Source: Spirochaetota bacterium
GTDB lineage: Bacteria; Spirochaetota; UBA4802; UBA5550
Length of the DNA: 41,110 bases
Direction: 5' to 3'
NCBI GenBank assembly: GCA_012730035.1
Contig: JAAYBQ010000103.1
Coordinates: 1-41,110 of the forward strand
In this document: positions 25,516-33,965 of the stretch, one piece after another
Layout of the letters: each line of letters opens with the position of its first letter
Position numbering within the stretch: position 1 is the stretch's first letter
The notes under the pieces: generated by a model
The model's input: the letters and a program-made list of their open reading frames with translations, nothing else
What the model was told of the DNA's origin: nothing
Databases searched by the model: none
Program-made: the position numbers and the translations under genes

Positions 25516-27627
25516 ATGAACAGATTCCGGGGAAATAATGCTAACCTGCGAAAAATAATCTACTGGATGATTAAAATATTCATCCCCAATGTGCTCCTTG
25601 CGGTTTATATAATCGGTCTTCTGATGATTACAGAGAATCTGGGCAGAACAACATACATAATGCTCATAGCGGGTATGCTATTCTATTTTGTGACAAGGCT
25701 CTATTTTTATTATTACAAGATCGGTTTTTTTTTGTGGAACAATCTGAAGAATCTGAGACAGGTTGTTGATGAATTCAAGAAGGGCAAGTTTGTCCTTAAC
25801 GAGACACAGATTAAACAGACTGATGATATCAGTAATGTAATGAAGGAACTGCTCACTGTGGGTAAACAGTTTGATTCCATTGTTTCTTCCCAGAGCGATG
25901 AACTTAAAAAATACCATGAGATATACAGCCATATTATCTGTTCAATCAATTCCTACTTCATAGTAATAGACAGCAGGGACAGGATACTCTATGCCAACGA
26001 AGCGTTCTGCAAAAAGTTCGGCATTGACTCAAAAAATATCAATGGCAAGGGGCTTAACAGTATCTTTTATTTTGTCAACACCCGTCTTAAAATCGGGATC
26101 AGTCATGTCCTGGGGGATCACAGTCCTGACGCGGTGGTGCTGAAAAATGTCCACCTGATGTCCATAAACAGAAAGTCAATGATCGCGGACCTTAAAATAT
26201 CAGGAATGACAGTAAACGGCGAAGAACAGGCTGTTATAATAATAGATGATATTACAGACAGGTTCAGCAAGGATTACCATGCGTCTATACTTAGCCACCT
26301 GTCCGAAACCATGCGCGATGAGAAGGAGACCGATTCTATTTTTTACAATATCCTGGTAGGCGTTACCTCTGGTTCCGGGCTGGGCTTTAACAGGGCCATG
26401 CTTTTTATAGCCGAGGATGATCTGCTTGCCGGAAGGATGGCCGTGGGGCCCGATTCTTTCGAGGAGGCCATAGAGATATGGAATTCACTCTCTTCGTCCG
26501 ATGTAGATACAGTGACAGCGTTTCCCGGTGATATAAAAAAGGGCAAGCTCCTGGAAAAGGTAAAATCCTTCAGCTTCAGCCTTGCAAAAGAGAATATATT
26601 CGTTGCTGCCTTCAGGGACATGGAGAGGATACATGTCAGGAACGCGCAGTCCGATCAGAGGGTAGACGATGAAATAAAAAAATTGATGGAGGTGGACGAG
26701 TTCATAATCATGCCGCTGATTTCACTGAACAGGTCTATCGGACTGATTGTTGCGGACAACAGGTATAACATGACCGGTATTTCAAACCAGAGCATTGACC
26801 TGCTCTCTGTCTTTTCATTCCAGGCAGCCTTTCTGATCGAGAGTTATCTGAATCTTGTTGAGGTTAAGAAGGAGATGAAGCGTCTTGAGGAGAGGCAGGA
26901 GGCCATAGTCGAATCTGAAAAAATGGCAGCCGTAGGGCGAATAGCCTCGCACATAGCGCATGAGATACGCAATCCACTTGTAACCATGGGTGGTTACGCA
27001 AAGAGAATACTCAAGCATGCCGCGGAGGGTGAGATCGACGCAAAAAAAGTTTCCAAATCAGCTGACATCATTCTGAAGGAATCGGAGCGGCTGGAAAAAA
27101 CACTCTCGAACGTTATGGATTTTACCAAGCCGTCAAAATACATACAGGAATTCAATGACATCAACCACATCATCAGGGACACCTATACCCTTCTGAAAAA
27201 TGTTTTGTTCGAAAGAAACCTGAAGATACGGATGGATCTTGACGAAAATCTGCCGGCTGTTAAGTCAGACTTTAACCAGATGAAACAGGTTTTTCTGAAC
27301 CTGTTTCAGAATGCCATCGATGCCACACCCGAAAGGGGCAGGATAGAGATAATTACCGGATTCGATGATTCCTGGGTAACCATAACTGTGAGGGACAGCG
27401 GCACGGGCATTACGGCTGATAACCCCGATATCATTTTTGAGCCGTTTTTTACCACAAAGATTACGGGCGTGGGCCTGGGCCTTGCAAATGTTAAAAAAAT
27501 CATAAAAGACCACAGCGGTAAAATCAAAGCGCTTAACAGACCCGAAGGTGGGGCCGAGTTCCTGATAAAACTTCCCATACCCGCAGCGGAACAAAAACAG
27601 AAGGATGATGAAAAAAAGCTCAATTAA
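25516..27627 (+). CDS. PAS/GAF sensor histidine kinase
   Basis: A 703-aa protein from ATG 25516 (AAAGAGAG upstream); an ATG at 25483 lacks a ribosome site. Order: two membrane helices (residues ~12-70), a HAMP-like linker, a PAS domain (~140-245, with SYFIVIDSRDRILYANEAF), a GAF domain (~260-450), a short coiled coil, then HisKA with the phosphoacceptor His in IASHIAHEIRNPLVTMGG. HATPase_c follows with the N box NLFQNAIDAT, DSGTGI and GVGLGLANVKKII. It is NtrB-like in its catalytic half and should autophosphorylate and pass phosphate to a receiver. The next gene encodes a single-domain response regulator, the probable partner, though a repeat element separates them. Confidence 0.93.
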   Translation: MNRFRGNNANLRKIIYWMIKIFIPNVLLAVYIIGLLMITENLGRTTYIMLIAGMLFYFVTRLYFYYYKIGFFLWNNLKNLRQVVDEFKKGKFVLNETQIKQTDDISNVMKELLTVGKQFDSIVSSQSDELKKYHEIYSHIICSINSYFIVIDSRDRILYANEAFCKKFGIDSKNINGKGLNSIFYFVNTRLKIGISHVLGDHSPDAVVLKNVHLMSINRKSMIADLKISGMTVNGEEQAVIIIDDITDRFSKDYHASILSHLSETMRDEKETDSIFYNILVGVTSGSGLGFNRAMLFIAEDDLLAGRMAVGPDSFEEAIEIWNSLSSSDVDTVTAFPGDIKKGKLLEKVKSFSFSLAKENIFVAAFRDMERIHVRNAQSDQRVDDEIKKLMEVDEFIIMPLISLNRSIGLIVADNRYNMTGISNQSIDLLSVFSFQAAFLIESYLNLVEVKKEMKRLEERQEAIVESEKMAAVGRIASHIAHEIRNPLVTMGGYAKRILKHAAEGEIDAKKVSKSADIILKESERLEKTLSNVMDFTKPSKYIQEFNDINHIIRDTYTLLKNVLFERNLKIRMDLDENLPAVKSDFNQMKQVFLNLFQNAIDATPERGRIEIITGFDDSWVTITVRDSGTGITADNPDIIFEPFFTTKITGVGLGLANVKKIIKDHSGKIKALNRPEGGAEFLIKLPIPAAEQKQKDDEKKLN

Positions 27628-27692
27628 TTTTGAAATTGGCATCCTTTGGAATTATTATGATATGGGCGGGCATCAATAAACCAGTAGCTTTT

Positions 27693-27807
27693 CATTTCGA
27701 ATACGTGTGACTGCGCTCAGTTTATATTTCTGAGAGAAATTCCGGATTAATAGCTAAATTAACAGCTAAAAAGAAGATTTCTCAGTCGCTTGCGCTTCTT
27801 CGAAATG
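27693..27807. repeat. MITE-like inverted-repeat element between kinase and regulator
   Basis: CATTTCGAA at 27693-27701 is inverted as TTCGAAATG at 27799-27807. Inside, CTGAGAGAAAT near 27731 is mirrored by ATTTCTCAG near 27776, so the ends fold onto each other. The motif TCATTTCGA...GAGAAATCTT is a familiar kind of short dispersed noncoding repeat in many bacterial genomes. It contains no transposase. Confidence 0.65.
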
Positions 27808-27874
27808 ACAAATGGGCAACATTTTCAATATTAAGTTAACGGGGCCCCCTGAAAAAACAATTCCGGGTGATGAT

Positions 27875-28231
27875 ATGGCAAAACTTTTAATTGTTGAGGA
27901 TGAAGAGAGTCTCCGCGATCTGTACGCTGAAGAGCTTGAAGAGTCGGGATTTGAGGTTTCAAGGGCATCAAACGGCAAAGAGGCCATTGATCTTGTGCGT
28001 AAAAAGGATTTTGATCTTGTGATCATGGACATACGCATGCCCGAGATGGATGGAATTGAGACCCTTGGCAAGGTGATATCACTTGAACGGAAGATTCCGG
28101 TGATAATCTACACCGCTTATTCCAACTATAAAAGCAACTTCATGACATGGACAGCGGATGCTTATCTGACGAAATCCTCAAACCTTGATGAACTTAAGAG
28201 CAAGATAAACGAGCTTATTGTTACTGTCTGA
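27875..28231 (+). CDS. Single-domain response regulator (CheY/Spo0F-like receiver)
   Basis: A 118-aa receiver from ATG 27875, preceded by GGGTGATGAT; an upstream ATG at 27812 falls in a repeat-derived segment. Phosphorylation-site residues are all present: the acidic pair in IVEDEE (E8, D9), the phosphoacceptor D52 in VIMDIRMPEMDG, Thr in IIYTAYS and Lys in LTKSS. There is no output domain, so it acts through protein contacts or in a phosphorelay, possibly with the HPt protein. It follows the histidine kinase. Its 3' end overlaps queD by 11 bases. Confidence 0.92.
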   Translation: MAKLLIVEDEESLRDLYAEELEESGFEVSRASNGKEAIDLVRKKDFDLVIMDIRMPEMDGIETLGKVISLERKIPVIIYTAYSNYKSNFMTWTADAYLTKSSNLDELKSKINELIVTV

Positions 28232-28613
28232 CTTCAGGGAAGAAGGTACAGCTGGATGTCTGCGATTCCCACACGGTGACAGAAGATACGTTCACTGCGG
28301 GGAATTCCCGGCTTATAAGGGGCTGAACTTCACTGCAGATATATTCGGCTATATTTTCCGAGCTTGGATTGATTCTGTCAAAAGGCGGGGTCTCGTTCAG
28401 GCTGGTGTGGTCAATCCGCGAAAGAACCTCTTTGAGTATTTTTTTCAGTATTCCGAAATCCACCAGAAGCCCGATGTTGTCCAGCGAGCTGCCCGTAACA
28501 CGCAGTTTTACGCGCCAGTTGTGGCCGTGTATATTTTCACACTTGCCCATGTAGCCCCTCAGCTGGTGAGCAGATGAAAAGTGGTCCTCTACCGTAAGTT
28601 CGTATCGTTTCAT
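28221..28613 (-). CDS. queD: 6-carboxytetrahydropterin synthase / PTPS family
   Basis: This 130-aa enzyme has the zinc His set H16, H29 and H31 (SSAHQL and ENIHGHNW) and the catalytic Cys25 in GKCENIHGH, the arrangement found in QueD. A conserved Glu sits in VTVWES. The usual reaction converts 7,8-dihydroneopterin triphosphate to 6-carboxy-tetrahydropterin in queuosine biosynthesis. No other queuosine gene is nearby, so a pterin-related function is also possible. It lies 16 bases downstream of the DegT-family gene on the same strand. Confidence 0.88.
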   Translation of the reverse strand: MKRYELTVEDHFSSAHQLRGYMGKCENIHGHNWRVKLRVTGSSLDNIGLLVDFGILKKILKEVLSRIDHTSLNETPPFDRINPSSENIAEYICSEVQPLISREFPAVNVSSVTVWESQTSSCTFFPEVRQ

Positions 28614-28629
28614 TACGCTTATCCGTCCC

Positions 28630-29664
28630 TCAGATAAATGCAGCCAGTGATTTAGCGATCTTGTCGATCTCTTTTTTGGTCAGCGTGGGGTACAGCGGCA
28701 GCGAAAAAAGTTTCTTTGACAGCCGGTCTGTATTAGGATAGTCAAAGCCCTTCAGCCCGTGGATTGAATGTAGCGGTACGGAGACAGTCTTTTCGATTTC
28801 GATGCCGTTCTTTTTCCAGTACTTTTCAAGGCGGTCCGATGGAGAATCGAAGAGTACGGGGAAGGACTGGAACGCGAAAGAATCGCTGTATGGGAATACC
28901 GGTTTGTGTGGTGTTATGCGTATAGATTCGTAGTACTTGAGTGCGATCTCCCTGCGCCTTCGTATGAAATCTTTAAGCTTCATTACCTGCGATACGCCCA
29001 TGGCTCCCTGCAGGTCCGTCATGGTAAAGTCAAAGCCCGGTGTTTCTTCGGAACCGCTTCTCATCTCGCGCATAGCAGAGAAGTGTTTTGAATTACTGGT
29101 AAGAACCATTCCGCCGTTTCCAGTTGTTATAATCATTGAAGGTGCGAACGAAGCAACAGCGAAAGCGGCATAAGATCCGGCGGGTTTTTCGTTAAGCTCT
29201 GTCCCTATGGAATGGGATATGTCCGCTATGACCGGCACAGAAATACCGTGCAGCCCTTCAACGTCGGCGTGAAAGCCGCATGAATCGGAGAAGATGACAG
29301 CTTTTGTTTTGTCTGTGATTTTCTCTTTAATCTGCTCTATTGACGGGAAGATGGAGTTTGGCGAAGAATCAACTATAACCGGTTTGCCGCCGGTCAGCTT
29401 CATGGCGCTTAAAGGCGCCGTTGAATAGAATGACGGGATTATTACTTCATCTTCGGCTGATATTTCGAGCGCCCGGAAAATCATTATGTATGCGGAAACA
29501 AGAGAGTTTACGGCAAGTGGATACTTCAGCGTGGTAATGTCAGACAGGGCGCTTTCAAATGTTTTAACCGGACTGCCCGTATTCAGTTCGTCATGGATCA
29601 TGCAGTCAAGGACACCCTCGAGGTCCTTGCGTGTTATGGTCGGTTTGCTTGATACTATTTTCAT
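28630..29664 (-). CDS. DegT/DnrJ/EryC1/StrS family protein lacking the PLP lysine
   Basis: This 344-aa protein matches the sugar aminotransferase fold throughout: NTGSPVKTFE at the N terminus, DEVIIPSFYSTAPLSAMKLTG, the cofactor-contacting Asp in VIADISHSIGT (D148), DFTMTDLQGAMGVSQ and a C-terminal FSLPLYPTLT. Where the Schiff-base lysine should be (family form SFxxxKxxTTGEGG) the sequence reads SFAPSMIITTGNGG, with Met177 in its place (codon ATG at 29134-29136). It therefore probably cannot form an internal aldimine and may be a dehydratase-like variant, a regulatory pseudoenzyme or recently inactivated. AAGAGGAACAG precedes the start. It is the first gene of a pair with queD. Confidence 0.85.
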   Translation of the reverse strand: MKIVSSKPTITRKDLEGVLDCMIHDELNTGSPVKTFESALSDITTLKYPLAVNSLVSAYIMIFRALEISAEDEVIIPSFYSTAPLSAMKLTGGKPVIVDSSPNSIFPSIEQIKEKITDKTKAVIFSDSCGFHADVEGLHGISVPVIADISHSIGTELNEKPAGSYAAFAVASFAPSMIITTGNGGMVLTSNSKHFSAMREMRSGSEETPGFDFTMTDLQGAMGVSQVMKLKDFIRRRREIALKYYESIRITPHKPVFPYSDSFAFQSFPVLFDSPSDRLEKYWKKNGIEIEKTVSVPLHSIHGLKGFDYPNTDRLSKKLFSLPLYPTLTKKEIDKIAKSLAAFI

Positions 29665-30007
29665 CTGTTCCTCTTTCAGTTTGGTGCAGAATGCAGTTAC
29701 CTGTTATCAGGGGGTGTCTTTGATTATAAAGTTATTACCGGATTGAGATTCTGTAATCCCCGCGAAGGCAGGGATCCAGTGGTTTACATGGCATTAGCAG
29801 TGTCAGTATAGATCTCCCGCATGGGACTTCCAAAGGTCTCCCGTCAGCATGGGAATGACACTGCCCCGGTAATGACTTTCCGGAAAGTAATTCACTCTAC
29901 CCGTCAGGTCAAGAAATTTTGCGACATAAAGTCATTAAAAAAGTAAAGGGCTTAAAGAGGTATTCCGATATAATAAACAGGTGTTTATATATTCGGAGGT
30001 TTTTACA
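29665..30007. other. Divergent intergenic region with dispersed repeats
   Basis: About 340 bases without a gene. Near the left end a TATAAT (leftward) lies upstream of the DegT gene. Positions 29757-29871 hold dispersed-repeat sequence: ATCCCCGCGAAGGCAGGGATCC and two direct copies of TCTCCCG...CATGGGA (from about 29811 and 29842), ending in GGGAATGACA. On the right, TATAAT at 29969-29974 may be the -10 box for rlpA, without a clear -35. Confidence 0.5.
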
Positions 30008-31060
30008 ATGAAGAGTTTCATAAAAAGTACTGTTTTTATCATCTCCGGTCTTATGTTTTTTATCATGCTTGCGGGATGCACTCCCAGCAGGGCGCAGACC
30101 AGGGGCAATGATTACGCAGGGAGTTTTGACAGCGAAAACTATGATGAATTTGACAGGGAAGAGGCCGGTGATGACGTTATTCCCGCATATACTGATACAA
30201 AAAGTGCAGATAAACGGGAAAGCCAGGTCCGCACGGAGAAGAAATACGGGGAGACTGCGGCCAGGGTCAAGTCCGGTGTAAAAACAGAGAAGGACGAGGA
30301 CTATTTATATGATGAAAAGGATTCTGCCGGGGACAGGGGAGTTGCAGATGATGACAACAGCTACGAGTCCGGTGCAAACGCCGATTATAATGCAGCCGAA
30401 AACTTTTACCAGAAGGGATATGCCTCGTGGTACGGAAGGGAATTTCACGGCAAGGCCACTGCGTCGGGAGAAAAGTTCGACATGAACCTTCTGACTGCCG
30501 CGCATAAGACTCTACCCTTCGGAACTGTTCTCGAGGTGACCAATCTTGAAAACGGTAAAAAGGTAAAACTTAAAATAAATGACAGGGGCCCGTACAGGGG
30601 AAACAGGATAATAGATCTTTCGTACAACGCGGCCCGTGAAATCGACATGATCAAAAAGGGTGAAGTTAAGGTCGGTATACGGGTAATCAAAATGGGTGAT
30701 AATTCAGTTCTGAACAATACCGCCGGGAGAAAAAGTGAATATGTTGAGCCGGTCTCCGATGATGAGTACCCCTACCAGGAGGAGAAGCAGAACAGCAAGG
30801 GGTCTGCGCGGGGTGAGGATTTTGATGATTATTCTGAAGGTTCGGGTATTATGAAACTTCAGGCAGGTGCCTTCTATTCAAGAAGGAACGCCCAGGCACA
30901 GAAGGAGACAATTGAAGCTCTTACGGACAGGCCGGTTAAGATCATCCAGGAGGGTGAATATTTCAAGATCAGGATTGAGGGAATACAGAGCAGAAAGGAA
31001 CTTGACCGGATCAAAGAGGTGCTCAGGTCCGAAAACATACAGTCTTTTATGGTCGACTAG
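30008..31060 (+). CDS. rlpA: RlpA-like septal lipoprotein with SPOR domain
   Basis: A 350-aa lipoprotein from ATG 30008, with CGGAGG upstream; an earlier ATG at 29981 has no ribosome site. Lipobox MLAGC. An acidic, disordered linker of ~115 residues follows, then the double-psi beta-barrel (GYASWYGREFHGKATASGE, TAAHKTLPFGTVLEV, KINDRGPYRGNRIIDLS), with the Asp and His expected of lytic-transglycosylase-like RlpA. The last ~75 residues form a SPOR domain (MKLQAGAFYSRRNAQ...), which binds stripped glycan strands at division sites. Role: cell-wall remodelling at the septum. It ends at a strong shared terminator. Confidence 0.93.
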   Translation: MKSFIKSTVFIISGLMFFIMLAGCTPSRAQTRGNDYAGSFDSENYDEFDREEAGDDVIPAYTDTKSADKRESQVRTEKKYGETAARVKSGVKTEKDEDYLYDEKDSAGDRGVADDDNSYESGANADYNAAENFYQKGYASWYGREFHGKATASGEKFDMNLLTAAHKTLPFGTVLEVTNLENGKKVKLKINDRGPYRGNRIIDLSYNAAREIDMIKKGEVKVGIRVIKMGDNSVLNNTAGRKSEYVEPVSDDEYPYQEEKQNSKGSARGEDFDDYSEGSGIMKLQAGAFYSRRNAQAQKETIEALTDRPVKIIQEGEYFKIRIEGIQSRKELDRIKEVLRSENIQSFMVD

Positions 31061-31078
31061 AAATTAACTGAATACTAT

Positions 31079-31114
31079 AAAACAGAAAAGGGGGCCTGCC
31101 CCCTTTTCTGTTTT
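31079..31114. terminator. Strong bidirectional intrinsic terminator
   Basis: AAAACAGAAAAGGGGG (31079-31094) pairs perfectly over 16 bp with CCCCCTTTTCTGTTTT (31099-31114) around the 4-base loop CCTG. Both strands end the stem in TTTT, so it can stop rlpA rightward and the aromatic operon leftward. It lies 18 bases past rlpA and 3 bases from tyrA. Confidence 0.92.
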
Positions 31115-31117
31115 ATG

Positions 31118-31891
31118 CTACTTAATGTTCTCGCGAAGTTTATGCAAAAACTTGGTCATCTCATCGGTATCCCTGTCCTTTATTATGTGCGTAAGGTACG
31201 AAAGCTGTGAGTTTATGCTTTCGATCTGCCGCAGGGTGTAGGGATTAAATAGTATCTCGGAAAGCAGGTAGTCATCCTCAGAGAGCAGTCCCTTCGCTAT
31301 CTCCATGTGCTTCTTGAACGTGGTTCCTGGAACGTCGATCTTTTTCATGCACGCGGCAAATACCAGTGTTGAGGCGAACGGTGTTGACAGGGAGTAGGCT
31401 ATGACGCTGTCATGTTCATCAAATGAATACTCGTACAGGTTCAGTTTGAGCGCATTGTACAGGTCGTGGAAAAATTTTTTGCCGTCAGCGTCAGATTCGG
31501 ATATTATGATGGCGCTTTCGCTGCTCAGGTTGCGGACATTGCCGAATGTGGGCCCGAACATGGGGTGGGTGGATACAAAGCGCATTCCCGTTTTTTTATA
31601 GTATCCGGCCAGCCCGTTTTTTACAGACGCGATGTCCGAGAGTATGCAACCCTTCGGCAGCAGAGGTATGACCTGGTCGAACACCTTTTCGGTTGCCTGA
31701 AGGCTTACGCAGTTTATGAACATGTCGGGCTTGAAAGCCTTTACCTCGTTAACATCGAGGAATCGTTTTACATTAAAAAAATATTTAAGCTTTTTGGGAT
31801 CGGTGTCATATATGGCAACTTCATGGTCATGACAGAGTTCCTCCGTGAGCCAGCTTCCCATTCGGCCTGCGCCTAAAATAAATATTTTCAT
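31118..31891 (-). CDS. tyrA: Prephenate dehydrogenase (TyrA)
   Basis: This 257-aa enzyme oxidatively decarboxylates prephenate to 4-hydroxyphenylpyruvate, the last committed step to tyrosine. The NAD-binding loop is GAGRMG (residues 7-12). The catalytic-His block reads STHPMFGP, and SEDDYLLSEILFNPYT is typical of the helical C-terminal dimer domain. It is short because it lacks both a chorismate mutase and an ACT domain, so it carries no visible built-in tyrosine sensor. Cofactor preference (NAD or NADP) and prephenate versus arogenate use were not resolved. Its ATG overlaps the pheA stop as TAATG, and it is the last gene before the terminator. Confidence 0.93.
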   Translation of the reverse strand: MKIFILGAGRMGSWLTEELCHDHEVAIYDTDPKKLKYFFNVKRFLDVNEVKAFKPDMFINCVSLQATEKVFDQVIPLLPKGCILSDIASVKNGLAGYYKKTGMRFVSTHPMFGPTFGNVRNLSSESAIIISESDADGKKFFHDLYNALKLNLYEYSFDEHDSVIAYSLSTPFASTLVFAACMKKIDVPGTTFKKHMEIAKGLLSEDDYLLSEILFNPYTLRQIESINSQLSYLTHIIKDRDTDEMTKFLHKLRENIK

Positions 31892-32970
31892 TATTCCACC
31901 GTCCTGCTGCTGTTCTCTTCAATATTCTTTTCAACGTAGCAGCCCAGAAGTTTAAGGCCAGATGATATTTCCTTTGTTTTTTCAAGCGCAGCGGTTACCA
32001 CCGGGTCTGTGTCCGATCCCTCGAAATCAACCAGGAATGAATAATTGCCCGGTTCGGTTGGAATCGATTCGATCCTGGTAAGGTTTATCCCTGAACCGGC
32101 AAATACTTCAAGTACTTTGAAGAGTGTTCCCGATTTGTGTGCGGTAGTGAAGGTGATTGAACACTTGTTGCCTTTTTCCGCGGATTTTGCTGTTGAAAGT
32201 ATAAGGAACCTTGTGCGGTTTATGTCGGAATCCTCGACGTTCTCTTTTAATATTTCAAGGTTGTAAAGCTCTGCAGCGAGCCTGCCGGCAATACATGCCG
32301 CGCCCATAATCTTTTTCTCGGTGAGCATCCTTGCCGCACCGGCAGTGTCATAGAATGGTATAGGTGTAAGGTTGTTCCGCGACAGAAACCTTCTGCACTG
32401 GGCGAGCGCCTGAGAGTGCGAGTAGACTTCCCGTATCTCTCTGTGGTCTGTTCCCGGGAGCATTAGCAGGCTGTGGTGCACGGGCATATTCACGGCACCC
32501 ACAATCTGCAGGTCTGTGCTGGTGAGCAGCTCGTTTACCGTTTCGATTATTCCACCCAGCGTGTTCTCGACCGGAACTATGCCGTAATCGAACATGCCCG
32601 ATGAGACTCCTTCAAAGACTCCGTTGAAAGTAGTACATGGCATGGTAACCAGTTTGATGTTCCAGTGCCTTGCAGCCTCTTCGCTGTAGGCGCCGTGTTC
32701 ACCCTGGAAACCGATTACACTGTAGTCCTTTGCCTGCAGCTCCTTGCCCCACGTGATGATCATTTTGTAAATGGACTCGGTGAATCCGGGCTGAAGCAGC
32801 GTGTGAGGATTTTTCTTCAGGCGCTCCATCACCTCGTTCTCTCTCTCCTTGTCCTCAATTTTGCTCTTGAACTTTTTGGCGAGCAGCGCCTGCTCCATTC
32901 TGTCGTTAAGCAGTTTTAGTATCTTTGAATCGATCAGATCTATGTTGTTTCTTATCTCTTCAAGTTTCAT
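31891..32970 (-). CDS. pheA: Bifunctional chorismate mutase / prephenate dehydratase (P-protein)
   Basis: A 359-aa fusion that turns chorismate into prephenate and then phenylpyruvate. Residues ~1-85 form an AroQ-type mutase (IRNNIDLIDSKILKLLNDR, AKKFKSK). Residues ~88-265 form the dehydratase (FQGEHGAYSEEAA, EGVSSGMFDYGIVPVEN, SHSQALAQCRRFL and the signature NRTRFLIL). The C-terminal ACT domain (HKSGTLFKVLEVFAGSGINL then IESIPTEPG) is the usual Phe-binding regulatory module; the normal ESRP motif reads ESIP here, so Phe sensitivity may be altered. The mutase supplies prephenate for both itself and TyrA. ATGA overlap with aroC upstream. Confidence 0.95.
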   Translation of the reverse strand: MKLEEIRNNIDLIDSKILKLLNDRMEQALLAKKFKSKIEDKERENEVMERLKKNPHTLLQPGFTESIYKMIITWGKELQAKDYSVIGFQGEHGAYSEEAARHWNIKLVTMPCTTFNGVFEGVSSGMFDYGIVPVENTLGGIIETVNELLTSTDLQIVGAVNMPVHHSLLMLPGTDHREIREVYSHSQALAQCRRFLSRNNLTPIPFYDTAGAARMLTEKKIMGAACIAGRLAAELYNLEILKENVEDSDINRTRFLILSTAKSAEKGNKCSITFTTAHKSGTLFKVLEVFAGSGINLTRIESIPTEPGNYSFLVDFEGSDTDPVVTAALEKTKEISSGLKLLGCYVEKNIEENSSRTVE

Positions 32971-33965
32971 TGACCGGCCTCCTGTTGGTATATTGCCCTG
33001 TTAACCAGGTACATGTCTGCAGCGGCTATTGCCGCACATGCTTCGAATACTACGGGGGCGCGGAGCGCAATGCACGCGTCGTGCCGCCCTGTTACTTCAA
33101 GTTTTTCCGTTTGTCCAGTGGAAAGATTAATTGTCTGCTGAGCCACGCGTATGCTCGGGGTAGGTTTAACCGCCACGCGGAACAGAACGGTGTTGCCGTT
33201 TGTAATGCCGCCGTTTATTCCGCCCGAGTTGTTTGTCGCAGTTGTGCCGTCCGCTGATACAATCGCATCGTTGTGCTCGCTTCCCTGCATGGCGGCCGCG
33301 GCGAAACCCGTACCGAATTCTATTCCGCGCACTGCGGGTACTGAAAAGACAAGGTGCGAAATGACCGACTCAAGTGAGTTGAAGAAGGGCTCGCCAAGTC
33401 CGGCAGGCAGGCTGTTTATGCGGACTTCTATGAGGCCGCCGAGTGAATCACCCCGTTCTATCGCTTCTTTCAGTTTCGCGTCGTAGTCTCTTAGCCCGCC
33501 TATTTCAAGCACCTGTGAACGTATATCCATTCCCGGGACGGTTTTTTTTGCAAGGGCGCCCGCTGCAACAAGGGCAAGCGTGATCCTGCCCGAAAAGTGG
33601 CCGCTGCCCCGCGGGTCGTTAAATCCCCCATACTTGGCAGTGGCCGTGAAGTCTGCGTGTCCCGGCCTTGGCGTATCCCTGAACCTGTCGTAGTCCGCTG
33701 ACCTGGTGTCGCTGTTCCTGAACAGAATGGCGACGGGCGCGCCTGTTGTGAATCCCCTGTACACGCCGCTCAGTATCTCGGGAACGTCCGGTTCGCGGCG
33801 TGCAGTTGTACCATGCCCGCCGGGCATCCTGCGCGCAAGGTCCGCTTCCATGTCGCCCGCGGCAAATGGTATGCCGGGAGGAGTTCCGTCAATAACAATC
33901 CCTATGCCGTTGCCGTGGGATTCGCCGAAAATTGAAATTCTGAAAACAGTTCCAAAGCTGTTCAT
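32967..33965 (-). CDS. aroC: Chorismate synthase
   Basis: This 332-aa FMN-dependent enzyme removes phosphate from EPSP to give chorismate. Signatures: FGESHGNGIGIVIDG (residues ~13-27), RRMPGGHGTTARRE, RPGHADFTATAKYGG, GSGHFSGRIT, NNSGGINGGITNG and GRHDACIALRAPVV. All active-site His and Arg blocks are present. It is ~25 residues shorter than common forms, in the middle and at the C terminus. Both ends overlap neighbours by 4 bases (aroA upstream, pheA downstream). Confidence 0.97.
   Translation of the reverse strand: MNSFGTVFRISIFGESHGNGIGIVIDGTPPGIPFAAGDMEADLARRMPGGHGTTARREPDVPEILSGVYRGFTTGAPVAILFRNSDTRSADYDRFRDTPRPGHADFTATAKYGGFNDPRGSGHFSGRITLALVAAGALAKKTVPGMDIRSQVLEIGGLRDYDAKLKEAIERGDSLGGLIEVRINSLPAGLGEPFFNSLESVISHLVFSVPAVRGIEFGTGFAAAAMQGSEHNDAIVSADGTTATNNSGGINGGITNGNTVLFRVAVKPTPSIRVAQQTINLSTGQTEKLEVTGRHDACIALRAPVVFEACAAIAAADMYLVNRAIYQQEAGQ

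Noticed and set aside
29665-29760. PreQ1 riboswitch before the DegT-queD pair
   Set aside because: ACACCCCCTGATAACAG has a passing likeness, but the conserved A-rich tail and hairpin order of preQ1 aptamers are missing.
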